A stretch of DNA of 64,000 bases from Prostheceraeus crozeri (lineage: Eukaryota > Platyhelminthes > Polycladida > Euryleptidae). The stretch spans positions 1-64,000 of the forward strand of contig CAJQUW010008610.1 in NCBI GenBank assembly GCA_907163375.1, given 5' to 3'. Positions 34,996 to 46,146 of the stretch are shown here, piece by piece. The position numbers and the translations under genes were made by a program. The first letter of the stretch is position 1, and each line of letters starts with the position of its first letter. The notes beneath the pieces are model-generated. The model was given only the letters and a program-made list of their open reading frames with translations, searched no databases and had not been told where the DNA came from.

Positions 34996-35578
34996 TAACA
35001 AATTAATTGAAAATCGGTTGTGTGAAAGTGATGCTAATCAAGTGGCCTTGACTGTATATGATGATCATGGGGCTAGTCAAATGATATGCATATTATAACT
35101 TCGTATAACAGGGATGAAAATCTTAAGCGGATTTCCGCCAGTGTCCCTTGAGAGGCTGTAATGAACTTCTTTAAATTTTCTATTCAGGGCCCTTCAAAAG
35201 TTGATTTTTTGTCAGAGCTCCTAACTGCCCGTTCTCATCCCTTATAAAAGGCTTGAAGGAGCACAAACTAACTTACAAGTCAACATTACAAAATGAATAG
35301 AAAGTCAAAGATGATAAAACGAAAGACTCATATCAGGAAGATATGACGAAACCCTGAAAAGTCTGAAGGATGCGGATGCAAATCTGAAGGTTTTTCTGAA
35401 TGAAATGTCGAAACTAATAGATGAGAAAATCTGGAATCAGACAGACTATTTCAAAAGTTCATGAAAAGAAGGATGATCAGTGTGAACCAGAGTTTTACTA
35501 TACATCAAATTTTAAATCTTTAGTATTTTCCATGAATTTTGCTTATCTCATTCTTTTCCTGATAATGGCTATGGTATA
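34996..35578. other. Unassigned stretch with a coiled-coil-like frame
   Basis: A plus-strand frame around 35,330-35,450 reads RYDETLKSLKDADANLKVF and then NEMSKLIDEKI, which is helix-like. No start or clear splice site was found, so it stays unassigned. Confidence 0.25.
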
Positions 35579-35890
35579 CAGGGTGTCCCAGAAAAAACGA
35601 TACCAAAAAGACTTTTTGTATCAACATTAAGAACTTTATATTTTTACTCGTTCTAAGGTTGATAGTTTACATAAACGTGTATACATCACAAAGTCACATG
35701 CCAAATACACATTTCAAACTCTAGTTCTGTTCAAATTGTAAACCATTAGATCCTATGCAAGCGTCAACTCGTCTTAGGAATGATTTGTAAGCATTGTCAA
35801 ACATCACCTGAAGAAAATTTTGAATTTCTTCTTCGATTCTGCGAGCCAGTTGATCTTTGTTGTTTGGTCTATACCTGAACTGCTAATCAA
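35579..35890 (-). pseudogene. mariner-type transposase C-terminus with terminal repeat
   Basis: CAGGGTGTCCCAGAAAAAAC at 35,579, preceded by TA, is a classic mariner-type terminus. Just inside, the minus strand reads PNNKDQLARRIEEEIQNF and later FLRRVDACIGSNGLQFEQN. This matches the last helices of mariner transposases (L..RI.e....i, R...C....G..fe). The catalytic DD34D core is absent; the fragment is cut near 35,890. The size suggests a deletion derivative. Confidence 0.75.
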
Positions 35891-36196
35891 TTAATTCATA
35901 TGCCTGTTGCCATATACTACATACATGTTATGTCTACTGAGTAATGACAGACATTTCAAGATGATCTTATGAAATGTGATCAGAGATATTTGCTCTCAAA
36001 CTGAATCAATTGCTTCTCTTTGTCGATTTTTGAAATCTATAAAAATGAGGTTTTTTCGCAAATGTCAGAGATATTTTTACCTGATATTTCAAAAGTATTT
36101 ATGGGGATTTTCTATTTCGTTGTCACATTAACTTCACTTAGAAATGCATCTACAATGCATTTCCTGATAAGTTTTTGCACTGTTTTATGCAAAACT

Positions 36197-38383
36197 GATG
36201 TTGGGTCGTTTTCGACCCACCCGGAACAAATAACCCTAAAATTCGCATAAGATTCATGAAATCTATGATGAATAATTGGACAAAATTTTGATAAAATCAT
36301 GCTATGTATAACATTTTTCTTTTACATGCTGAGGTTTTGTTTTGATATTTCAAAATTTTTAATAGTTCTTTTTTTCAAATGGAGGATTTTGATTATACAA
36401 CATGGCGACAATCTCAAAGAAAAGGTAAGAATTATCTTAACTCTGTATATCGATAGAGTAAATTTATCATTTGTAATACCATATTTCAATCAGTACTTTT
36501 TGATTCATTTGACTGCTGTTTATTCAACTATTCAATTTACCTATTCAATAATGCAAATTATCCAACTAGCTTTCCAAAGCTCTACAAATACATGTAGAAA
36601 CATGCGTTTTTTAATAAGACCTATTAGTTAGTATTTCATCTTTTTTAAATTTACCAGTAACACTTGAAAATAATTCAGCTCACGTAATGACGAAAATGGG
36701 AAATGCAAAACAAAAACTGGAACATATCACAGATAAAATTTAACTACTTTCTTGATGGTGTACGAACTAGAACCCAGGTACTTATACCTCCTCAGTATGA
36801 AGACATGGGAAATAGCATGGTTAAAAAAAGCTATGTCGCGTGACACATGTGACAAAATTCTTCAATACCTTCATTTCAAGAACAACAATGAATTGAATAT
36901 AGACGATAAGTTCACAAAGTTGCGTCCGATTTTTGATATCACCAAAAAGCGTGCTTGAAATACTATCAGTGGACTCAGAGTGCTCTTCTGTTGACTAAAG
37001 CATGGTAGAATATTTTGGTAAACATGGTGCCAAGCAGTGTTTCAGGAACAAGCCCATACGATACGGATTCAAAGTGTGGACTCACAATCTATCGAATGGA
37101 TGCCTCATCAACTTTGATCCTTCTTGTGGGAAATGTCCGAACAGTTTCACTCAGAAATATTCAGAAGAATTCACTCTTCCCAACAGTGTGATTCTTGGAT
37201 TTGCAGACTTTTTGACGGCTGGATCGCAATTATATTTTGATAATTATTTTTCTTCAGTTTCTCTCATGGACGAGGTATCTCACCGAAAAATTCTTGCGAC
37301 TGGGACTCTCAGAGAGAACATGATCATGAGATGCCCAGTCACTCCCAAAGGTAAGATGAAAAAGCAGCCAAGAGGCAAGTTTGAGGTATTTCATGACCTA
37401 GGGTGGCTCGAATCTGATCCGATGGTTGGATAATGCTGTTGTCACACAGATATCAAATTTCGACAATGCGGTTCCAGTAGGACAAGCTCGACGATGGAGT
37501 TCCAATTTGAAGAAAAGGATATCTGTCGATATACATCATTCCGTTTCGGAATATAACAAGTACATGGGAGGGTCCGATAGGATGAACCAAAATACCAATA
37601 AATACAAGGTCCGTATACGGAGTCGAAAATGGTGGAACCCTTTGTATCGATGGGACATTCACATCCCGTTGAACAATGCCTGGATTCTATTCAAGGAATC
37701 AAAAGGTTCAAATATGGATTTCCTGGAGTTCAGGAGACGCGTTGTGCTGGAATATTTACAAAAACATGGCAAGGATCGCAAACCGAAGAGATATCGACCT
37801 TCATGCCTGACCGAGAATACAAATCCTCGGTGCGATGGCAAAGGACATTTCATTTGCTCCTCATCTCGACTTCGATGTCGAGTATGTGGAAACAAAACGG
37901 TGAAATCTTGTTTGAAGTATAAAGTAAATCTCCACGAGGATTGCTTCGTAAGCTATCATACTTCTACATATCAACCATTTTTCTATATATATGTATGCAC
38001 TTGCAATTGTTTCATTTATCTGCAGTCAGATAAGTCAAAATTAGTCGAAGTACGCAACTTGCACGTATGTACCGAAAGTTTTATATCAAACTACATAGAT
38101 AATTGTGTATATTCTTGCCACAGAAACTGCTGTAAATTGTCTATTTTGGTATGTATATTCTTGATAAACTGTTTCTTTGATTATTTGTTGAATGTTGATA
38201 GTAAACATTTTTAGGGTTATTTGTTCCGAGTGGGTCGAAAACGACCCAATTCTAAGAATCGATCTGATTGTTTATCAAAACGTTTCTAAGGGAAAAGATA
38301 GTTGTTTTTCATGTTGTTGGGGTTTATAATGTTCAAAAATAATTAAATCTACAAAAGTTAATGCCCAGGCACTAATGGGTTAA
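36197..38383 (+). pseudogene. piggyBac transposase, copy 2, with subterminal inverted repeats
   Basis: The same protein as at 21.0-22.6 kb, but with more 5' sequence. A subterminal repeat TTGGGTCGTTTTCGACCC (~36,198-36,215) is mirrored at about 38,235-38,252. The right terminus is GCACTAATGGG followed by TTAA (38,380-38,383). An ATG near 36,379 (MEDFDYTTWRQSQRK) is followed by GTAAGAA, so the source gene may have had an intron. Decay: a shift near 36,955; VDESMVEYFG reads VD-stop-SMVEYFG at ~36,999 (GAA to TAA), right at the first catalytic motif; and the shift near 37,430 shared with copy 1. MGGSDRMNQNT and the CRVCGNK zinc motif follow in one 262-codon frame. Confidence 0.9.
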
Positions 38384-40846
38384 GCATTAACTTGACCTGA
38401 ATTCAGCACTCAGGGTTAGTTATCAGTTTGGGGATTCAGATTTACTTTGTGATGGTTACTTACATCATTCACAAGTTGGACTTACGAGAAATGTAAAAAT
38501 TCTAGTTTGATAATGAAACTTGGCGGTGATTTCATGGTTTTATGAGAAGTCAAAAGTCAAAATGATTTTATTCCAAAAAAATTGGATAATCATAACATAA
38601 TTGTAACATATCAAAATTGTACGTGTATTCCAGCACCAGGAAATATGACACCAAAGAAAAGCGTTGAGAAATGTTCATTAATAAACTCATCCCGGCAATG
38701 ATAAATGAACCACTAGAATTGGGCGGGGTAGCTCCTCAGATCTCAGAGGGAGCAGAACTTCTTATTAAAATAGTATATGAAAACGGATTTTGCTCATGTC
38801 TCTGATGGTACATTAATGTATGAGATTCACTCAGTTATTGTTTCACATTTGCGCGTGTAGCCGTGTTTTGCGATACAAGACTGCAAATGCGAGTGTTTTT
38901 GTACATGATAACGCGTTGCGGGTTAGCCCACATGATCAATCTTTCAGCATGAAACTAAAAATATTAGGCCTTAAGTTTATAAGCATTCGGCAACAAGCAT
39001 TTAACCCATTTCAATGAAATGAAATGCATGCGAGGTTTTTTTGTAGCAGTAGACATCATGAAATTGCTTCTTAATACAAAGGTATTGTGCCAAATATATA
39101 TGGCTTTTGAAACGCTACTATCGTATGTTTAAGAAAGCTGAACGACGCTCACTGTCAAACCAGGTTAATCACGTTTTACATAAAATAAACTACCCCGAAG
39201 TTTTGACAGCGATTCTAGATGTAAAACTTAGTTCCACAATATCGGCCGGGTATGGAAAACTCAGGTCTGTGAGGGTTAAATATGTACCAAATCGATGACT
39301 TTTCAAGTGCGTTCTATGTATAATGCTGTCATTTTCATTGAAATTGTCTGACAAAAATATTCTATTTTTAACACAGTATGCTTAGAAATCTACAAATAGT
39401 TGCTTTCTGACCAAAAACATAGCGCTGCTGATTCACATCGTTAATGATGATAATTTGAAATGTGATCATATATTTTTGAAATCCTTAACTTGAGGACCTT
39501 GTGTAATTATGCTTCAGTATCGTACAGGATACGTTTTTCGACATAATTGTATGACATTTAATTACCTATATCAGGGATTCGACCTCGAAGTGGATTTTGA
39601 TTCAGACTTGCGATCAATCGGATAAAGTAATGCGACTTCTCGTCTTTTGGCCTTAACTAGGTATAAAAAACACATGTGTAAATGCGCATTCGGTAATCTT
39701 CATCAGTTTCGAACATTTTTAGAGTTTTTGATACCCAGTCAAGGCCAGTAGTTGCATTACTTAAAAGTAAAAATAACCAAGTTGAAACTAGTCATGACCA
39801 CTGAATTTAAACGAGTAATCAGATAGCCTAATCACAGAAGATATTCTCCACTCATAATTTTGTATCTGTTTTTTTCATCTGATTTGTTCCATTACGCTTA
39901 CTTGTCAATTTCCTAATAAAAGAAGTAGTGAAATATTAGAAATAAACGTTATGACTAAATCTTGCTGTTAAGAGCAATGCTCAACAGAATAGCAATAAGT
40001 AACGGTACCACAGTCGGTCGTTCATAAAAACTGCGGGATTTGTAAAATTCCTTAAGGCAACAATCCGATGTACCTGTAATTAACTGTTCATTTTTAACGG
40101 TTGTCCGACATGAAACTGAGATTATAGTAGACCGCCAACTGGGGTGTGGCACACCCCAGGATCAATAAAATCCCTCCATGGTATGAAATTGAATAATCGT
40201 CATGTTTTCAGTTACTTTTTGATTCTTACGTAACATACATTTTAAGCAAAATATTCCAAGTCATAGATATCGGACGAATGTTTAGTACATAGATATTTCA
40301 TCAAATGAAAACTATTGAAATCATTTTTATAATTATTTATGTCATGAAAATGACTATTTTAATTGTTTCAAAATAATTTAATTGCTTCAATCGCCTTGAA
40401 TTGTCAATAGCAGTCACTTCTTAATTGTCAAACTTGTGTAGTCATGGACAATTACTTAGGCCGATAAAGCTAATAGTTATCTGCCGTAAACCTAATAATC
40501 AGACATGCATGAAATATCTGAAAGTTTGAATATTCAAAATTATCTTGGTGGACATGTAGGCCTAATACATATCATGGAAGATTCAATATGAAACGCTGAT
40601 TATGAATGTAAGTATAAAAAAGATTATTTTTTTCGTAAGGAATCTGTAATTCAAACAAATAATATACTAGAGAAGTTGTTTTAATTTTGAAATGTAATTA
40701 TTCTTAAGCAGCATAATTTAAATGATAAAGTAGAATGAATTAGGCCAAGCTGCTGATTATATTTTATTATAATTTGTAAATTTTCGCCGGTATAACGGCC
40801 TGTTCACATATCAAAGAATCTAGGACACAAATTTCAAATATCATCA
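36745..40846 (+). repeat. 4.1-kb segmental duplication, copy 2
   Basis: It is collinear with 21,041-25,139. It ends in the left arm of the inverted repeat and then joins the copied Tigger-end fragment at 40,860. Its non-piggyBac part (38,384-40,846) has no gene I recognise. Confidence 0.93.
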
Positions 40847-40949
40847 TACTGAATGTGCGAATACCGTGACTACAGCCTAGAAATACAGTAGTGTTCGGAT
40901 TTAGTAACATGCCTACCTAACCTACCAAACTACCAAACCAAACCTACAA
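40847..40949. other. Tigger-end copy and CCAAAC-rich patch
   Basis: 40,860-40,913 copies the Tigger end of 34,048-34,101. It is followed by ACCTACCAAACTACCAAACC-type low-complexity sequence at the start of the tandem duplication. Confidence 0.7.
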
Positions 40950-43189
40950 ATTCTACCAAACCTTTGAAAATTAATGCAAAATGTTATGCTTTTTCATATT
41001 TGGTAATAAAAAGGCATGCGAGTACATTTCATTCTTGTCCAAGTAGCAATTTAAATGTATGCTTGTCTGCTAAGACCATGTGTTTGGGTAGCATATAGCC
41101 ACTTTAATGTGATTATTACGTGATCAATTTAGAATGCTGTTGAAAAACCTCAGCGGAATGGAGTGGCTTCTCATGATCAATATTCTCACAACATCATAAT
41201 ACTAAAATATCAATTGGTCTATTGTTTTCAATTTGAGGTTTACCTATTGATTGGTGTAATCAAAAGTGCATTTCCTGTATGAAGGATCTTTCAATGCCAA
41301 GTGATGATCATGGTAATTCATGAGCATAAGTCAGTCATCTGTTAATGAAAGGGATTCTACATATTTCATGCAACCAAATCATTTTCCATCACAATCGAAT
41401 TGTCTTGCATATCTTTTCTACACAATATTTTTCAACATCACCTTTGAAATAGTGTTTGTTACAAATGCATTAGGGAGCTTCTGTGGTTCGTTGCGTATGA
41501 TATCTCCATTAGAATAGGTGAAATTATTAGAAGCAATTAATTACTTCAGAAAACAGTAAGAAAAATCGATCCTGAGCATTTCACACAAACTTTACTATTC
41601 AAAAGTACAATGTCGATTGATAAAGCATATCTAGTCCAACAAATTATTAGATTACTGATCTTCCGAAATTATTAAAGCGCCGTTTTAACCTGCAAGGCCT
41701 CTTTTCGACCACCGCAGAGTCTTTATGAACGGAATGACTACCGGCGCTGCTAATATCATTTGAGAATCTTGCATAGTTCGTGTCTAAACATTTGACTCTA
41801 TTGCAATATATCAAAGTTTCATATACAATATCTATCAAAGGGAGTAATTTCTTACCGCATACCAACTCAACGTTTTCAAAAACTATTGTACTATAAATGC
41901 TACTTCTCGATACTACTTATATAATATTGACATCACATATCGAAAAATGTGCAAAATCAAAATTGGCCAATTTATACCACGTTAACTATCGGTCACCTGA
42001 TCAAATTTCTTCTACAAGTAATTGAGCACATTTCTGAGCTTCAGTATCAATTTGGAGTCAAAATTGGCATGCAGAAAAAAGCTAGCCTACCTTGAAAACA
42101 GCCATTTTCGGCATTTTTTGAAAAAAAACACGTTTTTTGAACGCTTGGTGTAGCTCTCTGTATTCTAGTTGCTGCTTAAGATCACATATGTGGAACGCAC
42201 TGATATACAGCAACACAATTGTCATGGTTATTACGCGTAACAAGAATATAGAAAGTTGTGAGATAAGTTTGAATTTTTTGTGCCTATCTTTGAAGCCATG
42301 TAGCTCCGTTCTGCACGCCAGTTACTCGTTGAAATTCATACAGGAATTCCTTTATGCCGAGCTGATGTTGCATGCGAAGTTTGGTTGAGTAACGAACATA
42401 CAGAAAAAAGTTCCAGTGGCGTAAAACTTCAAATTTTGAGAATTTCAAAAATTTGGAAAAAAATAAATTTCTGAAAATAGCTCTAGATCCCGCTATATTC
42501 AAAATTGGAAGCTAATATTACAGATTTGGTGTTTTCTAATGCATAGCAAACATGTATCTGAAAATCAGCAAATTCGGAGACTAAGTGCCGCAAAAATTTC
42601 CAAAAATGGGGTGAATCGTCGTGGAATGACCCATATATCTATGTTCCTACAGTTTCGGGCGTCTTATGCAAGAAGTTTGTTCTTTAGACCAAACTTAATT
42701 TTCCCAAGTTTTCTTCATTTACCGCGCTCAGCCGACGAAATGTGCATCAATATACAAACATGGATGGCACATGGATAAATAAAATGCCTGCTTATGGTTA
42801 AGTGGTAACGCATGCTGCGTTCTATTTATAGAAATAGCGTTCTCTCAAGCGTCGCTTTGAAGGATATCTTAGAACATTGTCCAATATCGCAGGTGGACTA
42901 TTAATTTATTCGAGAATATTTCAACAACTTCTTCATTTTTAAAAGGCAATCCTGCCATTTACGAAATTGATTTTCCGTGTAGTAGGCTACATATATCCAT
43001 TGATAGTGAATACGGATTTACATTAATTATATAGATTGTGAAATAATGGAAAGTGGGGCATTAAGTCAGTTCATACTAAAACGAGTTAACTCGACATTCG
43101 TGAAATTGGAATACCTCAGCAGCCCGAGTTAACTCGGCATTCGTGAACACTGGAATTAAAGAACAACTTGTAATCTTTATCGATGATGT

Positions 43190-43610
43190 CTTAATCGAGA
43201 CATCAGCCTGCGCCTGAAGAAACAACTTATGAAGAGCTTGATATGGAGTATCGCGTCGTACGGAGCAGAGAGTTGGACATTGAGAAAAGTGGACGAAAGG
43301 AGAATCAATGCATTCAAGATGTGGGCCTGGCGGAGACTCCTAAGGATGAGCTGGTGTCCGCGGAAAACAAACGAATGGGTGTGAGACAAAGTGGAAGTGC
43401 CAGAAAACAACGGACATCTGGAGACTATCAAGCGGAGGAAATGGGCAAAGTACGCGCATTGAAGGCGGAGACCCGACAGTCTGGTGTTGGCGACGATCGA
43501 ATGCGAAGTGGAAGGACGAGCGAAGAGAGGAAGACGGAGAAAGGCGTGGATTGACGATCTTCGAGAGACGCCCACGGCCCGTTGAACGGGCTACGGCATT
43601 GAACCTAACC
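43190..43610 (+). pseudogene. LINE 3' coding relic, copy 1
   Basis: The frame reads RLKKQLMKSLIWSIASYGAE, then SWTLRKVDERRINAFKMW and AWRRLLRMSW. After shifts it reads EGRAKRGRRRKAWIDDLRE before a stop. This is the C-terminal region shared by several non-LTR retrotransposons: (Y)GaEtWtlrk.d..ri.afe.w.wRr.l...W ... GkR.rGRpr..W.dDl. RT and endonuclease are absent. The 103-codon open frame on this strand is a different frame and not the real product. Confidence 0.75.
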
Positions 43611-44229
43611 TGATGTCTTAATATCGTAATAAATATCACATAGCTTTCAAAAATCAGCAACGAAAAGAGAATTCTAGCAAACGATGCCGTCTCACGGACA
43701 TGACTAATATTAATTCACATAACAAAATCTGAAGAATCAAAATGGTGTGCGCAAGTGTCACGGCTCACAGGGTCACTGAGTATTTCAGCAAGCTAAAAGA
43801 GAGTCATGGATTCCAACAAGGGTAACGATGAACTGACAATTAACTTAAACAAATGACAAGTCTATTGACCACCTACCTGTAAGCTACAAATTGAATTTTC
43901 TCATCACAAGTCCTGTAGAGAAAGTGAAAATGATTAAAAGATGTTTCTGAAACAAGCACAGGATCGTTTTAAAATTGCAGCAGAACCTAGAATCCTCAAT
44001 ATTTAGCTATGTAAGCCAACTACCCGGATCGCTTCAATTCACATGCTCTGTAACGAGTTAGAGCCTATATGCGTGACCTTTGTATACAATGTAGGCTTTA
44101 TGACGAGGTCCTTCTGCGATTGAAAAATAGAAAAGATGTTAGAAAGTTTGCTTCAAATTATCAATATTTCTTGATTTTAAGATAATCAACAAACAAAATG
44201 CGTAAGACCTTATAATGCGAATAACAATA

Positions 44230-44400
44230 GCAACCGCTTCCAGGCGACCTCGGACAATCGATCTTGTGATTCAATGCCTCCTAGCAACCGCTTCCAGGCG
44301 ACTTCGGACAATCGATCTTGTGATTCAATTCCTCCGACTTTCACGAGGTCAGGCAGAAGTATATATACATATATATGCGCCTTGTTAAGGCAGAAGTTAA
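44230..44400 (+). promoter_or_regulatory. 54-bp tandem repeat and TATA-rich segment upstream of the duplicated exon
   Basis: AGCAACCGCTTCCAGGCGAC with its following sequence occurs twice (~44,230 and 44,284) and again in copy 2 (~51,272 and 51,327). It is followed by TATATATACATATATATG (~44,361; 51,402). The position upstream of ATG-containing sequence and of the duplicated exon would fit a promoter, but there is no direct proof. Confidence 0.25.
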
Positions 44401-45153
44401 CATTTGAGGAAAAAATGTGTTTTTTTTACTTTTGAGACAGTACAATGGAAGAGCAGAAGTCCAACAAGTCAAAATTTCAAGCTCTTCAGCCGCAGGATGG
44501 CGTCATTTGAGGCCAGGTGTATATCTTTCAGTCCGCCACGGAAGGATTTGATCGGACAGTTCTCGACATCGTCTGCACCTCTTCACAGGTGCATAAAGGG
44601 ATTCCCGAGCTCCCCAGCGATGTAGACAATCTTTGCAAGGGCCGACACTTGTTCCGAAACTGTTCAGCTGGGTCCACTGGGCTCGTTGAAGATCAAAATA
44701 TATGTATTGTGATGTATTATAATCATGTAATTATAATCAAATGACGTGATATTCAACAAATCGAGAGAAGGATTGTGTCCTCAGATGAACAACCCAACAC
44801 AATCGCTAGATCAATACAGCTTGTGGGTCTTTAGGTCGTGCAAGCCCTGTCTACAGCATACACAGTTCATTTTGCGCATTTTTGAACAAAAGTTTGGTCT
44901 TCGTAGGATGTAAAAGAAATATTCGTTGAGAATCATGACGGATATTCGGTGTCCTGCGCCCTCTGAGGTGGATAGCAACGGATAGAATAATTTCGTTGCC
45001 CTGTAAACATTGTGAATTGCGCATGGAGACTTCGAGGATTCATGGAATGAAAGCTCTTAGAATTTTTATTTCGAAAACAATGAGATTCTTATTCCTGCTA
45101 ACTACTTACGTTATTCACAATTCATTGACTTTTAAGCATCCTTTTCCTTGCAG

Positions 45154-45392
45154 GAGTTTGGAAAGTGATGATCTCAGCAGAAGATGTATCTCTCGATAAA
45201 AGCTTCCTATTTCCGCCGAACACAGCTTTGAGCCAAGTAATGCATAGTTGGAAAGGGCATTTTGGCGTTTTTGGCAATTATGTCTTCAAATCTGAAGATA
45301 AAGAAGAAGAGTACGACATCGACTTTTCACTGAATGACATTGGTGAATTGAAGGAAAATTCTAAAACTGTCTTATTGAATGTAGTTTTGTCT
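45154..45392 (+). pseudogene. Truncated copy of the UBL-type exon
   Basis: After CCTTTTCCTTGCAG the frame reads VWKVMISAEDVSLDKSFLF and stays open, with only conservative changes from 52,199-52,437. The duplication stops at 45,392, in the middle of the exon, and the sequence then diverges (DPCLGKIHRYY, stop at ~45,440). The 3' two-thirds, with the second ubiquitin-like segment and the cysteine motifs, are missing. GTAAGA follows at 45,406, so a truncated spliced form cannot be excluded. Confidence 0.7.
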
Positions 45393-45790
45393 GATCCATG
45401 TTTAGGTAAGATACATAGATATTACACGACGATGACTGACTGAATTTCATGTAATTTTACATTTGTAATTGAGCTACTAATTATTTCAAGTATTCACTTA
45501 CGTAAATTGAAATTAAAAAGTGAAGACTTCCCAATGAGTAGAAGCAGACGTGTTCAAATATTTTAGGTATCATAATGAATATCCCATATGAATCGTTGAT
45601 TACGTTTGATATTAATAATTGCTGCTGTTGATCCCTCTGATTCATAAATCACTCATACGAATGCAAGCAAATTATTCCTGTTCACAGAAAAATTAAACCA
45701 GATCAATTTTTAAGCCTTTCATAAAACTGCGCGCTGTACAAAGTGACCCAGGATTATAGGATTCATAAAAAGAAAACAAGCTAAAGCGGG
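45393..45790. other. Unique spacer between the tandem copies
   Basis: AT-rich, with no gene recognised. It separates the truncated exon copy from the start of copy 2. Confidence 0.5.
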
Positions 45791-46146
45791 ATTCTACCCA
45801 ACCTTTCAAAATTAATGCAAATTGTGATGCTTTTTCATATATTTGGTAATAAAAAGGCATGCGAGTACATTTCATTCTTGTCCAGGTAGCAATTTAAATG
45901 TATGCTTGTCCACTAAGACCATGTGTTTGGGTAGCATATATAGCCACTTTAATGTGATAATTAAGTGATCAATTTAGAATGCGTTTGAAAAACCTCAGAG
46001 CGGAATGGAGTGGCTTCTCATGATCAATATTCTCACAACATCATAATACTAAAATATCAATAGGCCTATTGTTTTCAATTTGAGCTATTGATCAGTGCAA
46101 TCAAAAAATGCATTTCCTGTATGAAGGATCTTTCAATGCTAACTGA

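Larger units (their letters stand above)
40950..45392 (+). repeat. Tandem duplication, copy 1
   Basis: The sequence from ATTCTACC and AACCTTTGAAAATTAATGC matches 45,791 onward and remains collinear to TGTAGTTTTGTCT at 45,392 (= 52,437). Identity looks to be in the mid-90s percent, with small indels. It includes the LINE tail at 43.2 kb and the start of the host-like exon at 45,154. The remaining 4 kb has no gene I can name, though short frames (for example 41,647-41,865 minus and 42,137-42,388 plus) persist in both copies. Confidence 0.92.

Noticed and set aside
42785-42860. tRNA-like A box (TGGTTAAGTGGTAACGCA), also in the duplicated copy at 49,860
   Set aside because: No B box (GGTTCGANTCC) at the proper distance and no cloverleaf apparent; at most an old SINE head.
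43243-43554. 103-codon plus-strand frame, repeated at 50,320
   Set aside because: It is the wrong frame of a LINE C-terminal relic; the correct frame carries SYGAESWTLRK and GRRRKAWIDDL.
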